Notes: generated by a model from the sequence alone, not told the origin. DNA of 64,000 bases from Sphingomonas hankyongi (GCF_023516575.1 NZ_JAMGBE010000003.1:434001-498000), one strand, 5' to 3'; shown: positions 18,447 through 27,350, counted from the first letter of the stretch. Numbers and translations are program-made.

Positions 18447-19448
18447 TTAGCGGGGCGGCTGCCAACGACCTGACATGATGTCGCTGATTTCTCGCATCCG
18501 CCCCCGGTAGGCGTCGGCTATGCATCCGTTGGTCTGGCAGGAATCGCGATACGAAAGGAAGCGCGAGCGAGTCCGCTGCAGGATCGAACGTTCGTTCGGG
18601 CCCGCGATGCCTAGTGCGCGATTGAATTGCGCGGCCATTTGGCGGTCGAGAGTGGCCAGCCCCGCATCCGAGCAAACGGCTATCTCGCCGCGCGTGCCTG
18701 CGTTCCCACAATCGAAGCTCGGCCGGGTGTTGACGGCCCGAGGCTCGCTCCGGGGCGCCATCGGCGCTGCGGGCTGCGCTTCGGGTTGCGGGGCCAGGGG
18801 ATCTGCCGGCGATACGACATTCGCGTCCGGACTCGCCGGTTGAGCAGCCGGCTCGGCGATCCGCGCCAGGGTCGCAAGTGGGGTGATGATCGGATCGGCA
18901 TTGCGCAGCAGGACCACGGGGCCGCTATCGTCCGTCGCCTGTTGTACCGAATAGTCGACTTCTGCGCTGACTGTGCGCCGCCCGCCGACCACGGCGACGC
19001 CAAGCGGCAGGTCCAGCGAGAGGGAGCCGGAGCAATTGACGGCGCCCGTGCCGCTGTCTTCGCTCTCCATCACCGGATTTTCCATGCGTAGCGTCGCGTA
19101 GGACGACAGCCGGTCGAACGCGGCCTGGTCGCTGCCGCGCACCTGGGCAGCGCGGCGGAACAATTCGCGCTTGATCAGGTCGTAAGTCGCCTTCTTCGAG
19201 CAAAGCTTGTCCGGATCGGATGCCGAGCTTGTCTCCGTCGAGGGGTTGATAAGCTTGTCCTGATCTTCGTTTCGGGTGGTGGTGAATAGCCAAAGACCGA
19301 GAAGCAGCAGGAGCAGCACGCCCAGAGCGATGAAGACAGGGCTGATACGCCGCCCGCCGCGATCGACGACTGTCATATTGGTCTCGGCTCCATTCGGGCC
19401 GCGCCGTACTGGCCACTCCGGCTCGCTGCCGCGATCAGCGCCGTTCAT
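18447..19448 (-). CDS. Membrane protein with C-terminal LprI-like domain
   Basis: This 333-residue protein has a cytoplasmic N-terminus and one strong membrane helix (about 38-57). A linker follows, including a Pro/Ala-rich part near 200-235. The C-terminal domain is about 90 residues with cysteines spaced as in the LprI/DUF1311 family (FDCGNAG, AVCSD, SCQTNGC). LprI of Mycobacterium is a lysozyme inhibitor, but most members are uncharacterised. It lies between lolD and dnaE on the same strand, 61 bases before dnaE. A periplasmic protective role is only a guess. Confidence 0.7.
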   Translation of the reverse strand: MNGADRGSEPEWPVRRGPNGAETNMTVVDRGGRRISPVFIALGVLLLLLLGLWLFTTTRNEDQDKLINPSTETSSASDPDKLCSKKATYDLIKRELFRRAAQVRGSDQAAFDRLSSYATLRMENPVMESEDSGTGAVNCSGSLSLDLPLGVAVVGGRRTVSAEVDYSVQQATDDSGPVVLLRNADPIITPLATLARIAEPAAQPASPDANVVSPADPLAPQPEAQPAAPMAPRSEPRAVNTRPSFDCGNAGTRGEIAVCSDAGLATLDRQMAAQFNRALGIAGPNERSILQRTRSRFLSYRDSCQTNGCIADAYRGRMREISDIMSGRWQPPR

Positions 19449-19504
19449 CTACGCACTCCCTCCTCAACACCCGTCGCAACGCAGCCGAGGCCCCGAAGGA
19501 TGCA

Positions 19505-20179
19505 CTAATCGAGATGCCCCTCGTGAAGACGGACCACACGATCCATTTTGGCGGCGAGGCGCTCATTATGCGTGGCGACGAGCGCGGCGCTCCCCTCGCC
19601 TCGAACCAGTCCTAGAAACTCGGCGAGGACCTTGTCGGCGGTATTCTCGTCGAGATTGCCGGTAGGCTCGTCGGCGAGCACCAGCGGCGGCTTGTTCGCG
19701 AGCGCACGAGCCACCGCAACTCGCTGCTGTTCACCGCCGGAAAGCTTCGACGGTCGATGCTCGAGGCGCTGCGACAGGCCGAGCGCGCCCAATAATTGTT
19801 CGGCGCGGGCGCGGGCGGCTCCGGGATCCGCATCGCGCACAAGCTGCGGGAGGACGACATTCTCGAGCGCGTTGAACTCGGGAAGCAAGTGGTGGAATTG
19901 ATAGACAAAGCCAAGCAACTCGCGCCGGAGGCGCGTGCGACCGTCATCGTCCAGTTCTGCAGCCTCCTGCCCCGCAAGGCGGATCGACCCCTCGAAACCA
20001 CCTTCAAGGAGCCCCACGGCCTGGAGCAAGGTCGACTTTCCTGATCCTGACGGACCAAGCAACGCGACGATCTCTCCGGGGGCAACCTCGAGGTCGACGC
20101 CACGAAGCACTTCAATGGTAACGTCGCCCTGCGTGAAGCTGCGCTTGAGCCCGCGGGTCGCAAGCACGGGCTCACTCAT
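19505..20179 (-). CDS. lolD: Lipoprotein-releasing ABC transporter ATPase LolD
   Basis: LolD powers extraction of lipoproteins from the inner membrane for delivery to LolA. The 224-residue ATPase has Walker [10 protein letters not shown] (42-50), the signature [15 protein letters not shown] and Walker [13 protein letters not shown]. Its start overlaps the lolC-type permease stop by 8 bases, confirming the operon proS-lolC-lolD. It resembles the LolD/MacB subgroup; the neighbouring permease settles the assignment. Confidence 0.93.
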   Translation of the reverse strand: MSEPVLATRGLKRSFTQGDVTIEVLRGVDLEVAPGEIVALLGPSGSGKSTLLQAVGLLEGGFEGSIRLAGQEAAELDDDGRTRLRRELLGFVYQFHHLLPEFNALENVVLPQLVRDADPGAARARAEQLLGALGLSQRLEHRPSKLSGGEQQRVAVARALANKPPLVLADEPTGNLDENTADKVLAEFLGLVRGEGSAALVATHNERLAAKMDRVVRLHEGHLD

Positions 20180-21422
20180 AGCGGAGCACCTGGACGGGGT
20201 CCGTGCCCGCCGCTTTGTAAGCCGGATAAAGCGTGGCGAGGAAGGAAAGGATCAAGGCGGTCAGCACAATCGCAGTGACCTCGACTGGGTCGGTCTTGCT
20301 CGGCAGATCCGTCAGGAAGCGTACCGAAGGATCCCACAGATTTTGTCCCGTCACGACCTGGATGGCGTCGACCACATTCTGCCGGAAGAACAGGAAGATC
20401 GCGCCGAGGACGATCCCGAGGAGGATTCCGAGAGAGCCGATCGTGACGCCGACGGTAACGAATACCTTCATCATGCCGCGCCGGCTTGCCCCCATGGTCC
20501 GCAGGATCGCGATGTCACGCGTCTTGGCGCGCACGAGCATGATCAGCGACGAGAGGATGTTGAAGACCGCCACAAGCACGATCAACGACAGGACGACGAA
20601 CATGGCCACGCGTTCGACCTCCAGCGCCTGGAAAAGTGCCGAGTTCATCTGCCGCCAGTCGACGATGATCCCGCGACCTTCCACGAGCGGCCGGAGCGGT
20701 GCCAATATCTCTGATACGCGGTCTGGGTTCGAAGTCTGGATTTCGACCATCCCTACCTGATCGCCGAGCATCAACAGCTCCTGAGCGTCCTGCATCGGCA
20801 TGATGACGAACGCCTTGTCGTAATCGTAGACCCCGACCTCGAAGACCGCGCCGACCGTGTAGCTGACGATGCGCGGGACTGTCCCGACCACCGTGGATCG
20901 GCCTTCGGGGCTGATCAGGCTGACCTCGCTGCCGGGAAAAGCGCCAAGCGTATCAGCGAGCCGAGACCCGATCGCGATCTTCCCGCTGCCCGGCGTAATC
21001 GCCTTGATGTCTCCGGCAAGCACGTTCGACGTGATTGTCGGATTGCTTCGAATATCCTGGACGCGCAGGCCGCGGACGAGCACGCCTTCCACCCGTCCAT
21101 TGGACGAAGCCATCAGCGGCTGCTCGATTAAAGGCAGTGCGGATGTGACACCCGGCGTCTTCCGAGCGGTGTCGGCGATCCTTTGCCAGTCCGGAAGGCG
21201 CCCCTCATACCCCTGGACGACCGCATGGCCGTTCAGGCCGACGATCTTGTCGAACAGTTCGGCGCGGAAGCCATTCATCACGCTCATCACGATGATCAGC
21301 GCGGCCACGCCGAGAGCGACCGCGATCAGGCTGATGGTCGCGACGAGGAAGATGAACCCCTCCCCCTTGCCGGGAAGTAGATAGCGCCGGGCGAGCATTC
21401 GCTCCGCACGGTTGAGAATCAT
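20172..21422 (-). CDS. lolC: Lipoprotein-releasing ABC transporter permease (LolC/LolE type)
   Basis: This 416-residue inner-membrane protein has one N-terminal helix (about 25-50), a large periplasmic domain (about 51-270) and three C-terminal helices, the MacB/FtsX fold of LolC and LolE. Only one such permease is present, as in the single-permease LolF arrangement of many alphaproteobacteria, so LolC or LolF are alternative names. It overlaps proS by 4 bases and lolD by 8. Confidence 0.9.
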   Translation of the reverse strand: MILNRAERMLARRYLLPGKGEGFIFLVATISLIAVALGVAALIIVMSVMNGFRAELFDKIVGLNGHAVVQGYEGRLPDWQRIADTARKTPGVTSALPLIEQPLMASSNGRVEGVLVRGLRVQDIRSNPTITSNVLAGDIKAITPGSGKIAIGSRLADTLGAFPGSEVSLISPEGRSTVVGTVPRIVSYTVGAVFEVGVYDYDKAFVIMPMQDAQELLMLGDQVGMVEIQTSNPDRVSEILAPLRPLVEGRGIIVDWRQMNSALFQALEVERVAMFVVLSLIVLVAVFNILSSLIMLVRAKTRDIAILRTMGASRRGMMKVFVTVGVTIGSLGILLGIVLGAIFLFFRQNVVDAIQVVTGQNLWDPSVRFLTDLPSKTDPVEVTAIVLTALILSFLATLYPAYKAAGTDPVQVLRYE

Positions 21423-22741
21423 GAAGTCAGCCTCGCCAATGCGGATTCGAGGCTCAACTCCTCACGCTCGCCGGTTGCCCGCTTCTTGAGCTCCACCGTA
21501 CCTGCGGCGATCCCGCGCGGACCCACGATGATTTGCCACGGCAGCCCAATCATATCCATCGAGCCGAGCTTGACGCCGCCGCGCTCGTCACGGTCGTCAA
21601 ACAGCGTCTCAATCCCCGCCCCCGTGAGATCGCCATAGAGCTTTTCCGCGGCAGCAGCGCTCGCTTCGTCATCGGCGCGCATCGTGATGAGGCCGACCTG
21701 CCACGGGGCGACGGCCTCCGGCCAGATGATACCAGCGTCGTCGTGACTCGCCTCGATGATTGCGCCGACCAGGCGCGATACGCCGACGCCATAGCTGCCC
21801 ATCATCGGAGTGACCATGCTTCCGTCTCGGCCCGAGACCTTCAGGCCCATCGCGGCTGAATATTTGTCGCCGAAGTAGAAGATGTGACCCACTTCGATCC
21901 CGCGGCCGGTCCGCTGCCTATCAGCGGAGATCCCGCTCCACCGCTCTTCATCGTGCGTCTCGTCAGTCGCGGCATATGTCGAGTTCACGCGTTCGAAGAG
22001 GCCCTGCAAGCCCGCGGCGTCATCGTACCGGAGATCGGACTGTTGCCAGTCGAACTCCTCATAGGCGGCATCGTAGAAGACCTCGCTCTCCCCCGTCGGT
22101 GCAAGCACGATGAATTCGTGGCTCAGATCGCCACCGATCGGCCCCGATGCCGCCTTCATGGGTACGGCCTGGATGCCCATCCGCTGGAAGGTGCGCAGAT
22201 AGGCGAGCATCTGTGTGTAATAGCTTTGCCGCGCTCCGGCTTCGTCGAGATCAAAGCTATAGGCGTCTTTCATCAGGAACTCGCGCCCTCGCATGACGCC
22301 AAAGCGGGGACGAACCTCATCCCGGAACTTCCACTGGATGTGATAGAGCGTGCGCGGCAGGTCGCGATAGCTCTTCACTTCATCCCGAAAGAGCACCGTG
22401 ATCATCTCTTCGTTCGTGGGACCGTAAAGCATCTCACGCTCGTGCCGGTCCCGGATCCGCAGCATCTCCGGACCATAAGCGTCGTAACGCCCGCTCTCAC
22501 GCCAGAGCTCGGCCGACTGGAGCGTCGGCATCAACATTTCAAGCGCGCCGGCGCGGTCCTGCTCCTCACGAACGATCTGCTCGATCTTTTTCAGGACGCG
22601 AAATCCGAGCGGTAGCCACGCATAGATTCCAGCCGCCGTCTGGCGCACCAGCCCGGCGCGCAGCATGAGCTTGTGACTGACGATCTGAGCGTCGGCCGGA
22701 CTCTCCTTGAGAACCGGCAAGAAAGCACGGGACCAGCGCAT
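21419..22741 (-). CDS. proS: Prolyl-tRNA synthetase, short form
   Basis: ProRS charges tRNA-Pro. At 440 residues it lacks the roughly 180-residue insertion (editing) domain of E. coli ProRS, as is usual for alphaproteobacteria. Class II motifs are visible: [20 protein letters not shown] (motif 2 region), FLMKDAYSF, and a C-terminal glycine-rich motif 3 region near [13 protein letters not shown]. The absent domain implies that mischarged Ala-tRNA-Pro must be cleared in trans. It leads the operon with lolC and lolD. Confidence 0.95.
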   Translation of the reverse strand: MRWSRAFLPVLKESPADAQIVSHKLMLRAGLVRQTAAGIYAWLPLGFRVLKKIEQIVREEQDRAGALEMLMPTLQSAELWRESGRYDAYGPEMLRIRDRHEREMLYGPTNEEMITVLFRDEVKSYRDLPRTLYHIQWKFRDEVRPRFGVMRGREFLMKDAYSFDLDEAGARQSYYTQMLAYLRTFQRMGIQAVPMKAASGPIGGDLSHEFIVLAPTGESEVFYDAAYEEFDWQQSDLRYDDAAGLQGLFERVNSTYAATDETHDEERWSGISADRQRTGRGIEVGHIFYFGDKYSAAMGLKVSGRDGSMVTPMMGSYGVGVSRLVGAIIEASHDDAGIIWPEAVAPWQVGLITMRADDEASAAAAEKLYGDLTGAGIETLFDDRDERGGVKLGSMDMIGLPWQIIVGPRGIAAGTVELKKRATGEREELSLESALARLTS

Positions 22742-22819
22742 GGTCCGGCGCTCTAGGGGGCCACTCTACGGCTGGCAACCACACCCTTGTGTGGCTCGCT
22801 CGACACAGGAGTCGCGGAA

Positions 22820-22927
22820 ATGCAGCGATATGCGATTTCAGCGGTGACAGTCCGGCGGTCCGGGAATAGCAAGCCTTGTCCGAACAGCTGGCTCTTGGGT
22901 CGTGGTTCGGGATGCAGCGGGCGCTAA
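22820..22927 (+). CDS. Candidate 35-residue peptide
   Basis: An ATG 8 bases after AGGAG (22807-22811) opens a 35-codon frame ending in TAA at 22925-22927. The peptide has no transmembrane segment, is rich in Gly, Ser and Arg, and contains two cysteines. It is not recognised. A terminator lies 55 bases downstream, which would fit a short mRNA, but the ORF overlaps predicted hairpins and could be chance. Confidence 0.3.
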   Translation: MQRYAISAVTVRRSGNSKPCPNSWLLGRGSGCSGR

Positions 22928-23017
22928 TGGGGACACTCGCTGTCACACTCCAAGGGGGCTGACGAGCAATCGTCACGCAGGACGCCCGGATCGCTCGACG
23001 GTCCGGGCGTTTGCTTT
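22843..23017 (+). ncRNA. Candidate structured RNA ending in a terminator
   Basis: A 7-bp outer pairing GTGACAG (22843-22849) with CTGTCAC (22940-22946) can enclose an inner CCGAAC/GTTCGG stem (22880-22885 with 22905-22910). A CAGCG/CGCTG pairing (22915-22919 with 22938-22942) is a partial alternative. Then come a perfect TGACGA-GCAA-TCGTCA tetraloop hairpin (22960-22975) and an intrinsic terminator. No plus-strand protein gene upstream accounts for this terminator. It does not match SRP, tmRNA or RNase P hallmarks that I can recall. It could be an sRNA or a leader attenuator. Confidence 0.4.
22983..23017 (+). terminator. Rho-independent terminator, plus strand
   Basis: An 8-bp GC-rich stem CGCCCGGA (22983-22990) with TCCGGGCG (23002-23009), an 11-base loop, and then TTTGCTTT form a typical intrinsic terminator for rightward transcription. 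Confidence 0.7.
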
Positions 23018-23108
23018 ATCCCGAAGTGGACTGCTTTGGCCCCCCGTTGGATGCCGGGCCGGATAGGCGTAGAACGACCGGCAGCTTGGACCGAACGGGA
23101 GGTATGCC

Positions 23109-23441
23109 ATGCGCATGACCAAAGCTTTCATCTTCGCTGTCGCTGTCACGCTCGCTGGAACGCAGGCGGGCGCGCAAAATACTACGGACGCCGGAAACGC
23201 CGCGGACGTGGCCGCCGAGAACGCCGCGAGCACGACTACGAATGACGTCTCGGCGCCTTCCGCGGTACCTCCTGCTGACGCGAATGCCCTGGAACCGATC
23301 GACAGCAATACGGGCGAAATAGACAGCACCGATATGGGAACGCCGCCGCCCGTGGATGAAGGGGGCCGAAGCTTTCCATGGGGCTTGCTCGGCCTTCTGG
23401 GATTGCTCGGGCTTATCCCGCGGTTGCGCGGCGGCAGATAG
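23109..23441 (+). CDS. Small exported protein with C-terminal WGxxGxxG-type anchor
   Basis: This 110-residue protein has a signal peptide (FIFAVAVTLAGTQAGAQ, cleavage after about residue 21). The mature region is low-complexity, rich in Ala, Asp, Asn and Pro. The C-terminus WGLLGLLGLLGLIPRLRGGR has a Trp-Gly motif, a hydrophobic helix and basic residues. This tripartite tail is the layout of protein-sorting signals such as WGxxGxxG-CTERM. GGGAGG lies 8 bases before the ATG. It is probably a surface protein; no sorting protease is in this window. Confidence 0.75.
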   Translation: MRMTKAFIFAVAVTLAGTQAGAQNTTDAGNAADVAAENAASTTTNDVSAPSAVPPADANALEPIDSNTGEIDSTDMGTPPPVDEGGRSFPWGLLGLLGLLGLIPRLRGGR

Positions 23442-23509
23442 CAATACGTAACCGTTCCCCTTCGCGGAGCGCGCTGCCATAACCCGTGGCGGCGTGCCGG
23501 GGAGTGCGG

Positions 23510-24670
23510 ATGACGGAGCGGAAACCAGGGATTGGCACCAAGCTGGTGGAAGGCGGCCGCCGAAAAGAATGGCGCGGACGGCTGGTGACGCCGCCTGTGG
23601 AGCGTGCATCCACCATCCTGTTCGACAGCGTTGCCGACTTGGAAAACGGCACGCCTCGCCTTGGCGAATACCGCTACGGCCTGCAGGGCACCGCGACGCA
23701 TTGGGCCCTTTCCGAAGCGTTGACACAGCTCGAGCAGGGCGCAGCAGGAACTGCGTTGTTCTCGTCCGGCCTGTCAGCGATCACGGGAACGTTGCTCGCT
23801 TTGCTTTCTCCCGGCGACGAGCTCCTTGTCACCGACAGCGTCTATGGGCCGACCCGACGCTTTTGCGACACGATCCTGAAGCGGTTCGGCATTGTCACGA
23901 CTTACTACGCGCCCCTCATAGGCGCCGACATTGCAGACCTCATCACGGAACGTACCCGAGCCATCATCCTCGAAAGCCCGGGCTCGCACACGATGGAAAT
24001 TCAGGACGTGCCCGCAATATGCGCGGCGGCGGCCGACAGAGACGTCGTGACCGTAATCGACAACACCTGGGCAACGCCCCTTTTCTTTCCGGCGCTTTCC
24101 GCTGGCGTGGACATCACCATCCTGGCGGCAACCAAATATGTCGCCGGACATGCGGACCTTCTCCTCGGTACCGCAACTGCGACGGCCAAATATTTTACGC
24201 GCATCCAACGGACCGCCTGGGACCTGGGCCACGCTGTTTCCGCAGACGATGCCTGGCTCGCCCTGCGCGGACTTCGCACGATGGCTGTCCGGCTGAAGCA
24301 GCATCAGGAAAATGCGCTGACCGTGGCGGGATGGCTGAAGCAGCAACCTCGAGTCGGTCAGGTCCTGCACCCAGCTCTGGCTGACTGTCCTGGCCACGAA
24401 CTTTGGTCTCGCGACTTCAAAGGCTCATCCGGCTTATTCTCGTTCGAGCTGACAGGCGCGAATGATGCGGAACGGGCCGCGTTCGTCGACCGGCTCGACA
24501 TGTTTGGTATCGGTTACAGCTGGGGAGGCTACGAAAGCCTTGCGCTACCCGTAAATCCCATTCGGACCGCTTCGACGGCGCCGGCGGACAATCTTATTCG
24601 GCTGCACATCGGGCTCGAGGATCCCGATGACCTGATCGCCGACTTGGCCGCTTCTTTCGCGGCGATGTAG
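23510..24670 (+). CDS. metC: Cystathionine beta-lyase-like PLP enzyme
   Basis: This is a 386-residue member of the Cys/Met-metabolism PLP family. Landmarks are ALFSSGLSAITGTLLALLSPG (cofactor phosphate region, about 80-100), VIDNTWATPLF, and the PLP lysine in AATKYVAGHADLL at about residue 210. MetC cleaves cystathionine to homocysteine, pyruvate and ammonia; gamma-synthase and related lyases are alternatives. The start at 23510 was chosen over an earlier GTG because GGGGAG sits 5 bases before it. Confidence 0.88.
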   Translation: MTERKPGIGTKLVEGGRRKEWRGRLVTPPVERASTILFDSVADLENGTPRLGEYRYGLQGTATHWALSEALTQLEQGAAGTALFSSGLSAITGTLLALLSPGDELLVTDSVYGPTRRFCDTILKRFGIVTTYYAPLIGADIADLITERTRAIILESPGSHTMEIQDVPAICAAAADRDVVTVIDNTWATPLFFPALSAGVDITILAATKYVAGHADLLLGTATATAKYFTRIQRTAWDLGHAVSADDAWLALRGLRTMAVRLKQHQENALTVAGWLKQQPRVGQVLHPALADCPGHELWSRDFKGSSGLFSFELTGANDAERAAFVDRLDMFGIGYSWGGYESLALPVNPIRTASTAPADNLIRLHIGLEDPDDLIADLAASFAAM

Positions 24671-24681
24671 GCCGGAGCGCA

Positions 24682-25278
24682 TCACGCGCCGGGAACGATC
24701 GCATCGGGCTTGTGATCGGCCCATCCCTTGATCTGGATCCCAAGCGCTCGTCCAAGCTGCTGCGGGACATCGGGGCTTTCGATATCGATCTCGATGAAGC
24801 GATCGTCGGTCGCGAAGTAAGCGCGACAGGCGTCAAAGTGATTTTCGATCCACGTCACCAGTTGTTCCCGAGTGGCGCCAGCACCCGCGGGGAGCCCGGG
24901 AATCTCCGAGCGCTCGAGCCGGGTCTGCATTCCGCGCCAATTCATCAAGCTCTCGCAGATGGCCTCGGGCCTGCGATAATTGAGCACGAACAGGCACGTC
25001 GGATGCGCGCGGCGGATTGCTCTCAGAACAGCGAAATCGAGGTTGGGCCAATAATTCATGCCTCGCCGGGGAAGGCAGACGTCCGCTTGCGTGATAGCGT
25101 CATAGCCTTGGAGATGCGCGAACGGGTCCAACCCGTTCACCACCGCATGGTAGATGAGTTGCCCAACGAACCGATATTTGTCGTCCTGCCAGTGCGCCGC
25201 TTTGAGGCCACTGGTCTCGAGAGATCGGGTTAGACTGGTGGTGCCTGATTTCGGGAAGCCGATCGCCATGAGTTGCAT
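24682..25278 (-). CDS. Sulfotransferase-like P-loop protein
   Basis: This protein is about 198 residues from the ATG at 25278. The N-terminus MAIGFPKSGTTSLTRSL has the 5'-phosphosulfate loop (PKSGTT) of PAPS-dependent sulfotransferases. A later FVLNYRRPEAICESLMNW segment matches the 3'-phosphate-binding region (Arg plus Ser). At about 200 residues it is shorter than many family members. The acceptor is unknown. It converges on metC with 11 bases between, and the same-strand gene upstream ends 49 bases before its start. Confidence 0.75.
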   Translation of the reverse strand: MQLMAIGFPKSGTTSLTRSLETSGLKAAHWQDDKYRFVGQLIYHAVVNGLDPFAHLQGYDAITQADVCLPRRGMNYWPNLDFAVLRAIRRAHPTCLFVLNYRRPEAICESLMNWRGMQTRLERSEIPGLPAGAGATREQLVTWIENHFDACRAYFATDDRFIEIDIESPDVPQQLGRALGIQIKGWADHKPDAIVPGA

Positions 25279-25327
25279 GCCGTTCGTCGATAAAGAGCGC
25301 CGTTCGTAGGTCAAATGCCGCGTTCGT

Positions 25328-25810
25328 CTAAGAGGGGCATCTCTCCAATATTGCACTCAATGACCGGCGCACGGACTCCAGGGTGTACGGATCATCCCGA
25401 TCCGGGGGAGCGCCCTCCCGCTCGAAATGAGGTCGCTCATCCATCGAGCGGCCCCATTCGATGTCCGCCTCCCCAACGATCTCGCTCAATCGGTTGTCCG
25501 AAGCGAGAACCTGACCGCAGAATGTGCTTATCGCGGTCAGCGGACGGTCGAGGTGTTGCAGGAGAAGCCTGCTGCCGTTGAGATGGCGGCAGAGCACGAC
25601 CTTGAGCGCTCCCGAAGGATCGACGAGATTGGAGCCCAACCAGGTGCTGATCTCATTTTCGGCCTGCTGCTGAGGCGAAACGGCCGATGCGCCTTTCATC
25701 GCGCCGGGGCCGGCCATGCGCCCTAATGCTTCTTCGGGAGTAAACCTTCGCCCTTGCCGGATCTCGCGCTCGATCTCGGCATCGGTGACCGGCTTGTCGT
25801 CACCCTGCAT
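25328..25810 (-). CDS. Conserved-looking hypothetical protein
   Basis: I do not recognise this 160-residue soluble protein. It has a charged N-terminus (DAEIEREIRQGRRFTPEEA), a Gln/Ala-rich linker, a central domain with two cysteines (VVLCRHLNG, STFCGQVL) and an Asp/Glu/Arg-rich C-terminus. There is no signal peptide or membrane segment. It lies upstream of the sulfotransferase-like gene on the same strand, 49 bases away, so the two may be co-transcribed. Normal codon use supports a real gene. Confidence 0.6.
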   Translation of the reverse strand: MQGDDKPVTDAEIEREIRQGRRFTPEEALGRMAGPGAMKGASAVSPQQQAENEISTWLGSNLVDPSGALKVVLCRHLNGSRLLLQHLDRPLTAISTFCGQVLASDNRLSEIVGEADIEWGRSMDERPHFEREGAPPDRDDPYTLESVRRSLSAILERCPS

Positions 25811-25825
25811 TTTGCTCGCCGGGTG

Positions 25826-26029
25826 TCAGCAATAATAAACGCCGGCGGCGCAGCGCCTCGCGGTGCGGCGCGCTACTCCCGCGACACTGACCGGAGTCAA
25901 CGGACGGCCCACTCGGGCCTCCGCCGGAGTAACCAGGCTGAACGATTGCGTCGCGGTAATCTCGTTCGCGGCCTCTGAGCCGAAGGAAATGACCACTGCC
26001 GCCAGCAGAATGGTCCGAAGCTTGGTCAT
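25826..26029 (-). CDS. Small exported Arg/Cys-containing protein
   Basis: From the ATG at 26029 the product is 67 residues. A signal peptide (LRTILLAAVVISFGSEA) precedes a segment VGRPLTPVSVAGVARRTARR ending in CAAGVYYC. From memory, a similar C-terminal block occurs in short proteobacterial proteins of unknown function. Its start overlaps the stop of the DUF2092-like lipoprotein gene by 4 bases (ATGA), so it is probably translated with it. The two cysteines could form a disulfide in the periplasm. Confidence 0.65.
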   Translation of the reverse strand: MTKLRTILLAAVVISFGSEAANEITATQSFSLVTPAEARVGRPLTPVSVAGVARRTARRCAAGVYYC

Positions 26030-26925
26030 TGCGATGCTCCCATCCTGTAGTTCTCCGGCAGGTCGCTGGTTTCCTTCAGAGCCTCCAGGTCCTTGGCGTC
26101 CAGCTTCTTGGCGCCAGCCGGCGGCGTGAACGCGAAGTCGGACTGGCCGACTCCCGACCCGGCCTTCCATTCACGGATATTCAACGTGAATTCGGGGGCT
26201 TGATCGACCTGCTTGCTGGTGATCACGTAGCGGCAAGGATAGGGCGTCCCGCCCTGCGCGATCCAGATTTGCCAGTCGGTCTCCTTGGCGCGGAACGCGA
26301 TATGATCGCATTCCTTCCCGCCGATCACGCCCGAGCCGAGATCCTTCACATCGGTCACGTCGCTCATCAGCGTGCCATAGACGTCCGATCCCAGCAGATC
26401 GGCCCCCGGAAGCTGCCGGTGAAACTTGTCTCTCAACTGGTCGATCAGATTGTCTACCGTGCCCGGCGCTTCAGCCTGGATGTAGGCGTTCTGCCCCTTG
26501 CCCAGGAACGATACGGTCTTCCCGTCGAAAACCATCTCGGTATCGGAAAAGCCCGACTGGCGGGTGGTGTGGATCTTGTCCGGACGGTTCAGCAGGACGG
26601 TCCCGGAGGTCGCGAGCTGAAGCTTTTGCTGGTCCTTGGTGACCACTTCGAAGATCGAATCGTAGCTGAGCGAAATTGTTTGCTGTGCCGCGAGATAATC
26701 CGACATCGCCTTGAGCAACGCCTTGGCATTCTTCGCAGACTGATCTTCGGCCCCGGACGGCTGCTGCGCCGCAGCCGGCTCGCCTGCATTCTGCGCCGTT
26801 CCCGCTGGCTCGGCCGCATTCTGCTCCCCTGCGTTACCCTGCCCGCCCTGCGAACAGGATGAAAGACCGGCAGCCATGGCCAATGCCGCAGCGGAAAGTA
26901 GCGTGTCCCGGATGGTTGTCTTCAT
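26026..26925 (-). CDS. DUF2092-like periplasmic lipoprotein
   Basis: This 299-residue protein has a lipoprotein signal ending LSSC, with the lipidated Cys near residue 24. A Gln/Ala/Gly-rich linker (25-65) leads to a domain resembling DUF2092, a LolA/LolB-like fold predicted to bind lipid: SYDSIFEVVTKDQQKLQL, NRPDKIHTTRQSG, and FDGKTVSFLGKGQNAYIQA. It is probably envelope-located. It is followed by the 67-residue exported protein with a 4-base overlap. Confidence 0.8.
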   Translation of the reverse strand: MKTTIRDTLLSAAALAMAAGLSSCSQGGQGNAGEQNAAEPAGTAQNAGEPAAAQQPSGAEDQSAKNAKALLKAMSDYLAAQQTISLSYDSIFEVVTKDQQKLQLATSGTVLLNRPDKIHTTRQSGFSDTEMVFDGKTVSFLGKGQNAYIQAEAPGTVDNLIDQLRDKFHRQLPGADLLGSDVYGTLMSDVTDVKDLGSGVIGGKECDHIAFRAKETDWQIWIAQGGTPYPCRYVITSKQVDQAPEFTLNIREWKAGSGVGQSDFAFTPPAGAKKLDAKDLEALKETSDLPENYRMGASQ

Positions 26926-27088
26926 CGTGGGATCCTCTTCTTTGAGGCGAGAGAATCACGAGGATTGGTTCCATCCCGGACGGATCCAGGCTGTTACCAA
27001 AGCGAAGGACAACCGTAGCCATCAGCGCCGGGCGAAATATCGGGGGAAGTACCAGTGGGACTACGGTTAAGCCGTAGCCAAGCCGCGA

Positions 27089-27235
27089 TCAGGGACCGAA
27101 TTGTTCGAGGTTGCGCCTGATTTTTTCATCAACAGCAGCGTCTGCCGCGGCCGCGGCGTCACTTTTCTTTTGGGCATCGGATTTGAGGCGCCCGCTTCGC
27201 TCTTCGGTGGTCTCTGACGTGCGCTGCTTTCTCAT
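27089..27235 (-). CDS. Short charged 48-residue protein
   Basis: This ORF lies between the DUF2092 gene and tRNA-Met. It begins MRKQRTSETTEERSGRLKSD, has an Ala/Asp-rich middle and ends in a basic/acidic helix (VDEKIRRNLEQFGP). GGGAG lies about 9 bases before the ATG. The pattern, with an RLKSDAQ block and a helical tail, resembles short proteins I recall from many sphingomonads, function unknown. Just after its stop is a CTACGG/CCGTAG hairpin (27061-27077) that may end its mRNA. No other gene was seen in 26926-27088. Confidence 0.6.
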   Translation of the reverse strand: MRKQRTSETTEERSGRLKSDAQKKSDAAAAADAAVDEKIRRNLEQFGP

Positions 27236-27350
27236 GGCTTCGGCTCCCACCCCCTGGGCGACCGGCTAGCAACAATGGCGAGGGCCGCCACAATGTAGGT
27301 TAAGGCGGGCAAGCCGCTGCTTTTGTGCCTGTCTGCCGAAGTCAGTGAGA

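Larger units (their letters stand above)
22742..23108. other. Long gap between proS and the WGxxG protein: hairpins, tiny ORF, terminator
   Basis: This is the only stretch over 300 bases without a recognised gene. It contains a CCACAC/GTGTGG hairpin (22779-22794) in the proS leader and a 35-codon ORF with AGGAG. Further hairpins lie at 22880-22910, 22915-22942 and 22960-22975, followed by a plus-strand terminator (22983-23017). The last 90 bases lead to the gene at 23109 and contain GGGAGG as its ribosome site. No known riboswitch was recognised. Confidence 0.6.

Noticed and set aside
22843-23017. 6S RNA, SRP RNA or a SAM-type riboswitch
   Set aside because: Expected conserved blocks were not found; the hairpins are in series and do not form the single long 6S hairpin. 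Only a generic structured RNA is claimed.
26940-26980. EcfG promoter for the DUF2092-like lipoprotein
   Set aside because: GGAAC is present on the minus strand, but no CGTT lies 16-17 bases downstream.
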